Shown: one piece after another, positions 55,001 to 64,000 of the stretch
Layout: every line of letters starts with the position of its first letter
Numbering within the stretch: the stretch's first letter is position 1
Assembly: GCA_021234155.1 (NCBI GenBank)
Contig: JAJEKV010000081.1
Span: 124,001 to 188,000, forward strand
Length of the DNA stretch: 64,000 nt
Direction: 5' to 3'
Source of the DNA: Isoetes taiwanensis
Taxonomy: Eukaryota; Streptophyta; Lycopodiopsida; Isoetales; Isoetaceae
Notes under the pieces: generated by a model
Told to the model about the DNA's origin: nothing
What the model saw: the letters and a program-made list of their open reading frames with translations, nothing else
Database searches by the model: none
Position numbers and translations under genes: made by a program

Positions 55001-56269
55001 CTTTTGTTGTTGTATAGTTATGGATCATGTTTTGAGCCTAGATCCCGTGGAAGGCAAAATGATTTGGAGTCCATGGCTTGAGCTCAAATGTGCATTTACT
55101 TGGGCTCATCGCTTTGGCTAATGATCGAGGATCCGCGATAAGGACAACCTTGTCGAATACAGCCTCCTACAGCTACACGAAATCGAACGATAAGAAATCA
55201 TGCCACAACAAGTAGGTTACACTTCCCGATAACAAGAAAGAATAAAAAAAAAAAAGTTTTAGCAAAACTAATTCTCGTGACTATCAAACTAGATACCCAA
55301 GTCCCATCGCTGCCATCTCAAGCCCATCAACAAGAGGCACGGCTTCAAGAAAAACAAGTATGTTAGATGTATATGTTATTACGACAATCACAGTGAAGTA
55401 AAAAGAATAACGTTTTTCAATCGCCGCATAAAGATGCAAAAGAAAACTTGTCAAATTATTTTGGCCAGCCACAGTTGAAGGTTCACGATTTAACATGTCC
55501 CCGAATAGGCTGCAAGATGTTAAATTGCTACAAAAACAGATTTTTTAAAACCACCAAAGAATCGAGATTGGAATTAAGTTTTGATATTTTCAGATCAAGC
55601 AGCTTTATTTCTTTCTTTCATTTTTAACTTGAACACCCTCAAATTTATAAACCAATAAAACAATATCATCGATACAAAATCGGCAGTCAAAACCTCAATA
55701 ATTCAATTTGAAGTGGAAGTTGGACCGATCAACATTCCCAAGGAGTTCCATGTAGTTTGAATTCAATGTTTCTTCCATTATAACGTGAAGTGGATTGGTG
55801 AACTTAAATCGAAGGGTACATAGAATGATGGCAATCTTCCCTTATATTCCAAGTTTCCATCTAGATAAATCGAATTAATGTTTCTAGAAGCACCATAATT
55901 GTATTTGTAGAACTACCATCCCTAAAAACATATCTATCCGCATCTAGTACTCATATAGGAATGTCTATCATTGGGGAAAACAATGCTAGGGTCATATGGC
56001 CAAAATGGTTTGGGCATGGCGGCATAAACATAGAAAATCCAAAAAGGCAAGCAACAAGAGGCTTGGGCGCCTAGGCTTGAATTCAAGAATATGTAGCATA
56101 ATAACAGGGGGTTACTTTTTATTTTTATAATGCCACATGGTTTTTCTATGATTTCGCTTTTGTTGTATTCATTGAGGTGTACCTAAAATAGTATTTCTAG
56201 AGTGCACCCCTTTGGGTCAAGCACTGGCTATCGAAACAATCCGGGGGTTGTTGTCTTCCTCGCATGTTT
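52071..56269. other. Long AT-rich region, no supported gene
   Basis: Several 60-75-codon frames exist (for example 52466-52665, 54860-55081 and 55284-55496), but none has a recognisable domain, splice context or paralogue in the window. There is nothing I can name as a mobile element. Confidence 0.45.
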
Positions 56270-56430
56270 GCATGAACACCGCCGCATGTGTATGCATGCA
56301 TGTGCGCATGTGCACGCAGCATGTGCATGCATGTGCATGTGCACGTGCATGTGCATGTGCATGTGCATGTGTATTCTGCATTGTGCATTCTCACAGATGC
56401 ATGTGCATGCGATGTGCATGTGTACTTGCC
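56270..56430. repeat. (CATGTG)n microsatellite
   Basis: Alternating purine-pyrimidine runs of GCATGT/GTGCAT. The Cys/Met-rich (+) and His/Met-rich (-) frames seen here result from the repeat. Alternating purine-pyrimidine DNA of this kind can adopt Z-form. Confidence 0.9.
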
Positions 56431-57626
56431 CTCTTGATCTTTTGTTGCCTGAGTGGATGTTTGTCATGGAAGGTTATCACGGTAGATGGATTGTTTGCTC
56501 ACATTTTACAAAGGTATTTGTTTTTAATGTTTCTTTTCACTAATATAATGGTATTTTTACAAGATATTGGTTTTTTATTCTACAAATGCAATGTCGAAAA
56601 AAACCCTCTTTTGTTTCTTCACTTTGTCTGCTCTAAGATTTGTTGCGTATTCTAAAAGAGTTTAGAGTTTTAGGCCCTCTCGTTTGCTTTAACTTTGGAT
56701 ATTCCCGCCCATTGATTATTCATAGTAACCAGCCTTAGCTTCAATCAACAAATGATTTCTTGTGCACACAACAAAGTGATTATTCCCATGCCGCTTTCCG
56801 AAGTCGCGTGACCGTACCAAACAAAGGCCATATGGAGCATCCAAAAATCATATATGGATTGATAAACAATGGTTTCCATTGTGAAAGAGAAATAGCCGTG
56901 AGTCATAACACGCGCAAATGCTAATGAAAGCAAGCTTGCTTCAAAAACCTCTATCCTTGATCTCGCCTTCATCGATCAAGTTACAGAAACCTACTCCCAC
57001 ATCACCAAACCGCCGATTCTCTTCACTTGTTAACCAAAGCCAAAGGCAACCTTATGAGTGCCATTAAGTTCTTGAAAACCCCAAACATTGTTACCGCAGA
57101 GTAACGTGATGTTGTTGTCTTTCATGCAATGGTTTAGAATAAACGGTCATTGTCGCATTATCAATGTCTAAAGCTTTTATTTGATTCAATTTTATTTTGT
57201 TTCAAAGGTTTGTGAATAAAACATTATTGTAGAGCATATCGTTGTCAAAAGCTTTTATTGATTCAATTTTATTTCACTAAGAAAATTCTATTTTCTAAAT
57301 TAATATCAATTCCAAATGCCACTTTTTCCTTTACGTCATGCATACGTATAGGGAATTCCTCAATCCATCAATTTCCATATGATATTTATGCTCGCCCGAA
57401 CATGATGTTGATCCAACACATCAGACAGAAATCCAATAAATGAAGATCAGTTCACCGTAGTCCCTCACTATCACAAGAACCACCACCGCAATAGGCTAAC
57501 GGCCAATGGTTTCCTCTTTATTTAAGCGCAAGTAAATAGGCTAACCAAATCGCTTTTTCTGATAGGCAAATCAACGAAGATGTATATCATATCTTAAGCC
57601 GCCCATTTTGAGTGCTTCAAAATTGC
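56431..57626. other. No supported gene; ~95-bp tandem duplication
   Basis: AAAGCTTTTATTTGATTCAA, then TTTTATTT, at about 57171 recurs near 57252. No gene is recognised up to the assembly gap. Confidence 0.45.
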
Positions 57627-57639
57627 NNNNNNNNNNNNN
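57627..57639. other. Assembly gap (13 N)
   Basis: Thirteen N between AAATTGC and GCTCTTAGTC. The sequence to the right starts abruptly inside Gypsy A pol. Confidence 1.
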
Positions 57640-59699
57640 GCTCTTAGTCATGAGTCGAGTAGCATTACTCATCCATTCATATTCGCAGTTATTATCAAGG
57701 CCTACTCTTCCTTCTTGCATGAGGATTGCTCCACCAATTTGCAGCTTGGCAGCATCTATGTACTAAACTTATCCTTGCTTGGATCCGGTGGGATGAGGGA
57801 CCGATCTTTGTGGTTTATTGCCTCTTTTGAGCTTCAAAGGAGGCTTGGACATTCGAACCAAGCCTTGGTGATGTCAACAGAGGGGATTTCCACTTAGCTT
57901 AAGTCTTTCCGCGAACTCCGATAATACCCTACCAATGGTGAAGCTTCTTACTTAGCCCACTTTCCTTGGTGCGACCAATCTACTATGGCTTCAATCTTTG
58001 CGGATCGGTGGAGATAGATGTCACTACATGACCCAAATAGCATTCGTGATTCTTATTACTATAGCATCGAGTTGGCAATGAAAGAGGAAGGTAACATTGA
58101 CAAGAGAGCTAAAAAGGCTAAGGTGATATCCTCGCCTTAAGATTCCTAACATGGAAGAGCAATGCCAAGTATCTCTACCCGCTCTTCTTGGTCATTTGTA
58201 AAACTAAAATGTATGTCCGCAAGATATGGCCCTTTATGGAATTTGTGATGCTCTCGATGAAATATCTACGGCCCATCAGATACCTCTTTGGGAAATCCCC
58301 ATTCTAAGGTCTGCCACACTTGCCCTCCATCTATCGAATCTTGGGGATGTGTCTGACACGGAAGGAGACAATGTCTTCTTTGCGCTTTGTCTCCTATGGG
58401 CTCCCCATACGTTGGTAAGCATAAATATAAACATCAGCACTAGCAATAACAATACAAGCATCTACCTCGAAGATAGTGCCATCCATCCATCCATAGATCC
58501 ATCATAGACATCAATATGTCATCCATCACATGATCTCCTACCCGTGCTCGATTCATGGGGAAAGTAGGATCGACAAATTGAGTCCGAGATAGAACAAACC
58601 GAGTTTATGACAATGACTTGGTTTGGCAATGAACAATGGCTAGGATTGACCACTCTATCGCCCCTCCATGGATAAGCTGCGGAATCACGATGAATTAGGC
58701 TTTGTTATGACTATAATGCGCGGAGATATAACCCCTTGATGTCACCCAATAAGGCTACTCGAAGGGTTCCACAATTCAGATAACATAGGAAGGGTTGCAT
58801 GTTCCCTTTCGAGAACCGGTCCGGATAGGTGGTGCGGGGATCGAGGGAGGACGTCCTTACCCAAATGAACTCCCAAACAAGAACTGGTTAACACTTGCAA
58901 CTCTTATGGTCGTATTTACACTATAACTAAAGGGTCTAAACTAGAACCATCCTCTACACAAGGCTACTAGGGTCTCTAACTCCTTTTCCTAATATGTGAG
59001 GTGCAAACATGATCAACCAACATTGTCTACCCACATAACGCCGATAAATAATAAGAATAATATCTAATCCTAATGGCATGCACCTAACTTTAATTAAAGG
59101 TTCATTGATTGGGGTTAGGAGATCCAAACTATAATATCCTAGAATGGCTCTACTAGAGATACATGATGCTAACTCATTTTGGACCCTAACTTCGGATGAT
59201 CTACCAAGGAAACTACTCTAAATACCTACTCTAGAGGATCTTCCACCGGCCTCGGCATCTCCATGCAGCTCTGCGAAGTGGTTTGAGGTAGCTAATGTGC
59301 ACATGCTCCTAGAGCTGTTGTGCTATGCTATGCTATGCTATGCTATGCTATGCTATACTTTCGTTCGAGACGAGGCGATTCTAATGGAGTTTGGCTGGCG
59401 AGCGAGGGTTCTAGGGCGGTTGAAGAAGAAGAATGGCATAGGGTTAGGGTTTAGCCATTAGTAGGTTCGGGTTGCCATGTCATGCCATGTGGCTCAATAG
59501 AGTGCATCCATGGCAGGTTGCAATAGGGATGGAACCATGTGGAAATAGTTCCATACCTGTTGGTTAAGCTAAGTTATGATGATGACTTAGCCATGTTCCA
59601 CTCCCGACACACTAAGGTATACAAGGCTAGTAAGGTAGGCTTATATGGTAATGTGGGCCTAAAATATACATATTTACATCATATATTTTAGGGGAATCG

Positions 59700-59985
59700 C
59701 CATGAATTGACTTCTCACGAAAGCAATGATGACACCTATGATTCCAGTAAACCTATCCGCGATGGTCCCTCAAACAAACGACACTGAACATAAAGGAGAG
59801 GCCAACCCATTAGAGTCAACGGCTAATTCGATAAGACGTGAATCCAAACTTTTCTAGCATTGAGGACTCTTCCATATTCTTTCTCCGTAGTCTCTACCTC
59901 CCTCACTCTCATCTAGGTCCTTGGTCAGCCGAGCTTGGATAATGCCCTTAGAAAGAAGGACAAAACGGCAATTAGGAATTTGTGC
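59700..59985 (-). pseudogene. Second-copy 11S copy 0, N-terminal fragment
   Basis: Counterpart of 38468-38747, read on the - strand from about 59987 down to the solo LTR end near 59703. The CATGCACAAATTCC start context is preserved, but several indels break the frame. Confidence 0.6.
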
Positions 59986-60744
59986 ATGGCCATTTCGCTT
60001 AAGCGGTCAGACGTTGCCTTTGGCGGAGGACAAGAGGCCTGCCGCCAATCAATTTCACACCCCCATAGCATGTTAGTCACCTACAAAGGCACACATGTAC
60101 ATATTATTGCTTGCCATCGTAGTTTGATTGGTAGATTAATGAGTTCATGTCTTCACGCTTGAGACTCGTAAATAAACAAAATTACCAAAAAATGCAAAAC
60201 ATGATGTTTGATTACAAAACAACAATCTAGATTTCCCCCTTTTTTGTTTTGTTCTATAACCGATGCAAAAATTGTAATTTTGCAACAAAATCTATGATGA
60301 GAGCAGCGATCTTCTCAATGGAAGCAAAGTTGGAATCTTCAAATTACAAATTTTCATTGTTATTCTAAAAACAACTCTAACGACCTCAAACATTTCTTTT
60401 TTTGTCATAAGCTTCAAACGTTTATTGAGCCAATGAGTATGGGTAAGCTGCTCGATTGTTGATGCTACTTTTAAGCTAGGTTTCATATGGATTTCACGTG
60501 AATACTTAACATGCCCTTTAAATGTTGCTTTGCAACTTATGCAGAGAAACCACGACAAAGCAAAAGTAAAGACAAAGACTACATGAACGCAAGAACATGA
60601 TGTCAACATTTTTCCATTGACATCATCATATGTAAGTCATATATTTTTCATGCTCGACAACATGTTGTGTACTTCGATAGGCACACCACCACATTACAAA
60701 TGGTGATGGGAGAGGAAGAATGAAGCATATAGAAAGCTATACGG

Positions 60745-62494
60745 TAGCCCTCCCTAGCTGGAAAAATAATTGAATCGCTTGGGCAAGGATGATAGCGTCA
60801 GCCCACTTCCTCGGTTTTGCTCAGCACGCCAACAAGACATCTCTGAATGCATGCATGACCCAAATTGCTTTACAACAAGAAAGGACGTCAGAGGGTCAGA
60901 TATCTCGAGCATTAGAGAAGACAAAACAAAATGAATGGAGAAAGTGAGAAGGAGGCAACGTGCAAGTTTGAACAATCAATGAAAGTGCAAAGGTTGGTTT
61001 ATTGATCATTATTGATCCTCTAAACGTAGAACCCTCCTCCTCGGCGAAAGCAACACATGAGTATGGGATCTAGGGATCAATGCAAGCGGTCCCCCCTCAC
61101 TTCATCTACAGCAACACATGAGGATGGATCTTAGGATCAATGCACGTTTCCCCGCCTCGGGCCTTCTACGGCCCCTTTTCCCATTGCTCGAATGACCTGA
61201 GCCCCGTGGATCCTTGGATGATGTAAACGATTTTGTCAATTTCATTATGGACGAAGTTTGGTGCAAACATGGCTCTTGACAACATGAAGAAGAAAGCACA
61301 TGTAAGTCAAACCAAACAACTCGTGAAACATGGCTTAGCACCCCCTCTATGGCCCCTAAAGCAACATGCTCACCCCCTTCTACGCAGATAGTGTGTTGCC
61401 ATATGCAAATGTGCAAAAGGGCATCCTTTCCACTGTTTCACGCCATGGGGATTCTCATTCGCTTTCACTCGGACCTATGGGAAGCCTCGCCCGAGTCCGG
61501 GTGAAACAAGGTGGATAAAGACGTGAGGTTCAATATGGACCTTTGTCGTGACATCCCGTAAAAACATGGCTCTCTAACGTCATGAACAAAAACACATGCA
61601 TAAGATAAACCAAACAACTAAGGTAACATGGCTTAGCACCTCTACCCCTCCGGCCCTCCTAAAGCAATATGCTCACCCCTTCTAAGCCTAGATAACGGCC
61701 GCCATAATGAAATGTGCCAAGAAGGACATCCTCCGTTGTTCACCCTGCGGAGCCTCCGCCCATTTCTTACCTCAACGGGAAGCCCCGGCCATGAAGCTAG
61801 TGAATAAGGTGGGTGGGTAACCCCTATGTTCAAGATAGATCTTTGTGGGCTACATATCCCGCCTAGAGACCTTTGATAATTCTAGTTTGGTTTTGTTGCC
61901 TCTCACCAACTCGACACTTTGTTTCAGATGTCCCACGCTTTGAGGTAAAGCATGCTGGCTGAAGGCAAAGGGCTTACATTGAAGAGGTCGAGTCCCGCAG
62001 ATCCAAGAACAACATGTGTTCGTAATTTTATTACTATAGGATCGAAATGGGCAATGAAAGAAGAAGATAACATTGACAGGTGGCATCCCGCTTTAGAATT
62101 CCAGCCGATACCTGAGAAACCAATGCCAAGTATTTCTCCCCATTTCTTGGTCATTGTAAAACCAAAATGCATGTCCGCGAGGTATGGCTACACATTGCCC
62201 CTCCCCATTAATCTAAATTGACTTCTTTTGGCTAATGGGCGAATGACAATTCCAAGGATTCAAACCTCTCACAATGGCCTCAAGAAATTGACGCTCGAAC
62301 ATTGTGGGAGACTAATCCATTAGACCTAACGACAATTTGATCTCGCTGAATCCGCACTTTTCTTAGCCCAGAACTCTTTCCCTATTCCATCTCTAGTCTA
62401 CCTCCCTCAATTTCCTATCTCAAATTTTGGATGTCGAAGCTTGAATAACGCCATAGAGGGAGAAGGACAAGGACAACAACAGGAATTTGTGCAT
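60745..62494 (-). pseudogene. Second-copy 11S-globulin-like gene (copy 1 counterpart)
   Basis: Counterpart of 39514-41289. The start codon is at 62494 (ATGCACAAATTCCTG) with RY motifs upstream (62585-62602), and the end lies near 60750. Indels are spread through every block, so the frame cannot be read. Their density matches the surrounding non-coding DNA, which points to sequence error rather than coding decay. Confidence 0.7.
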
Positions 62495-63795
62495 GGCCCA
62501 TTTCCCGGCTATGTACATTTTTGCGCTTTGACGGACAGAGGCCTAGCCACAAGGGCACTCTTTGTATAGACGTCAATAGGCCGTTGCATGCACATGCATG
62601 GCTGCATTCCAATTTTACACTCCCATGGCATGGTGGTTACCTACCATTAGAGGCAATTTGAGATCTCATTTCATCCCATAAGAATCCTCCAATAGAATGG
62701 CTACCCTCTATAGAAGGCCATGCACATGTATAGAAACCGCTTGCCATTAGTAGTTTGATCGGTAGATTAATGGATTCACGTCTAGGTTTGAGATTTTGGC
62801 ACCATGGTGTTTAGGGTCTGGGTTCGATCGTCACGCAAGACGCCTTTGTGAGGACCCTTGAATCAAACAAATGAACAAATCCTAGCAGAGTGTCAATGTG
62901 GGATTTTGCAAAGAGATCGTAATAGAAGACCCTCGGTTCTTCACGTCCGGCGTTAACTCAAAGCAGGGGCTTCGATTTCACCAAGTGGACGGTCCAACTA
63001 TATTTGAAAGCATAGGTGATCCCAAGGGTGACCAACCAAATATCCTCGCTTCACGGGGATCCCTGAGGGCAGATATTCTTGGCCCCCGCGATCGGCCATA
63101 GTGGTGATCCCGGCGGGGAATAACTTGGTTTATATCGAGGGGGCCGACATCGCCGCGGCGTTGGCAATCCCGGAGAGGGAATCATCCAGCGGATGCGGGG
63201 ATCCCCGCCGAGGTTACCACGCTTGATTTCGAGCATTATCCATCCATTTGCAAGGAGATCCCGAGGTCGGATCACATGTTGGTGATTCCAGATGGCGGGA
63301 TCACCATGTACTTTTATGGTGATATCGAGGCAGGGGAACACCATAGACGGTCCTGGTGTTTGACGGGAGCTTGACGACTGAGATTGGCGCAGGCCCTCAC
63401 GATGTGTCCGGCGACGATGAAGCAGAGGGGCCTAGAACGCAGCTCTCTATCGAGATAGCAGTATATCTGGGAGGCGTGTTTTCACCTCCGGATCCCCTCA
63501 AACCAAGATAAGACTATCATGAGCCACCATGAAGGCGGCTGCTTTTAAATCAAGGCAGTAATATGGAATGATTACTTTATTACTGTTTATAGTAGGTAAT
63601 CACTTGTGTTGTCATAGGTGAAACCGGCTGGATTCCCTACCAGAAAAACACCCTTTCTAGTTTGAAATTACCGAGTGGTTATTATAAAAGTTTTTATAAA
63701 TCCAATCCAACCCATTTCTCCGTATACTAGGCTAGCTGTCTGTGTTTAGATCTACATTAAGCGTACTGCTAAACGCAAATTTCAAGAAGTTGGCT

Positions 63796-63890
63796 ATGGC
63801 GGGTATGCATAATTCTTCAAAAGATCCTCAACCCACAGAATTGACCCTTGCTCCGTCGACGCCCACAGCTCCGGCACAGAATTTTGATAG
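63796..63890 (+). CDS. Exon 1 of a second DP-like gene copy (partial, runs off the window)
   Basis: Identical to 42609-42703: ATG at 63796, MAGMHNSSKDPQPTELTLAP, then STPTAPAQNFD, and the splice donor GATAG/GTAAAC. Intron 1 continues to the window end with two or three base differences from the first copy. Exons 2-9 would lie beyond 64000. Confidence 0.8.
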
Positions 63891-64000
63891 GTAAACACAA
63901 TCTTTATGATAGAATTTTCAACTTGAATTGTCTTCTTGTTCTTCATCTTTTTTGGTTCATACCGGTTGTTTTTAGACTCAATAATAATTCGTGTTAATTT

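Larger units (their letters stand above)
57640..64000. repeat. Second, indel-rich copy of 36398-42813
   Basis: Collinear from the first base after the gap (GCTCTTAGTCATGAGTCGAG against GCTCTTGGTCATGAGTCGAG at 36398) to the end of the window (which matches 42813). It contains Gypsy A pol (57640-58050), copy 0 fragments, the solo LTR (58244-59702, with GAATT at 58239-58243 and 59704-59708), 11S copy 1, the GATCCC array and the DP exon 1. Up to about 63560 it has an indel or substitution every 10-20 bases, many at CAG/CTG sites. From 63560 onward it is almost identical. No gene in it can be taken as intact or broken until the sequence is checked. Confidence 0.93.

Noticed and set aside
56202-56655. 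Cysteine-rich (metallothionein-like) or histidine-rich small proteins
   Set aside because: The composition results from the CATGTG microsatellite read in different frames.

Overview
This is a stretch of a repeat-rich land-plant nuclear genome. The evidence is spliceosomal introns with plant-type splice sites, Copia and Gypsy LTR retrotransposons, a plant L1-type LINE, tRNA-derived SINEs, 11S-globulin (cupin) storage-protein genes and a DP-type cell-cycle transcription factor. I cannot name the species. A vascular plant, possibly a fern or other non-seed plant, is only a guess. Most of the window is nested transposon sequence. No prokaryotic features are present.

Layout: (1) 1-4860 has a degenerate tandem repeat and four spliced exons (1224-2246, +) of an unidentified gene, weakly like the SMCHD1/GMI1 family. 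(2) 4869-9569 is a complete Copia element with LTRs, ATCTT target duplication, PBS and PPT, but a broken reading frame. (3) 9575-11824 is mostly featureless with one tRNA-derived SINE. (4) 11825-18520 is a jumble of one Gypsy family ('B'), including a - strand pol relic and two LTRs that face each other. (5) 18521-22441 has a near-perfect 69-bp palindrome and a LINE 3' end on the - strand. (6) 22442-36805 is a Gypsy element of a second family ('A', - strand): 3' LTR, PPT, 3' internal region and pol. It is split by a 9.2-kb insertion (25212-34430) with terminal inverted repeats.

That 9.2-kb element is the most unusual object here. It carries a + strand gene pair of unknown function, two paralogous - strand genes of unknown function with purine-rich minisatellites just upstream of their starts, and four clusters of palindromes built on TTTCGCACCGT. 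It also carries a - strand gene with a recognisable but very divergent histone H3 fold: ALREIR and LQEAAEAHL / LFED blocks, with a loop 1 much longer than in canonical H3.

(7) 36806-41600 holds two tandem 11S-globulin-like cupin copies on the - strand. The first is split by a 1460-bp solo LTR with GAATT target duplication and is replaced at its 3' side by Gypsy pol. The second has RY motifs in its promoter but carries frame lesions. (8) 42609-44152 is a nine-exon DP-like gene, the best intact gene in the window. (9) 44995-46620 is five tandem ~335-bp units with a tRNA-like head. (10) 46700-57626 is gene-poor: a miRNA-like hairpin, a LINE relic, two inverted-repeat structures and microsatellites. 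(11) After a 13-base N gap, 57640-64000 repeats 36398-42813 end to end. The repeat part has many small indels and the DP-gene part has almost none, so false assembly duplication or an uncorrected second haplotype is a serious possibility.
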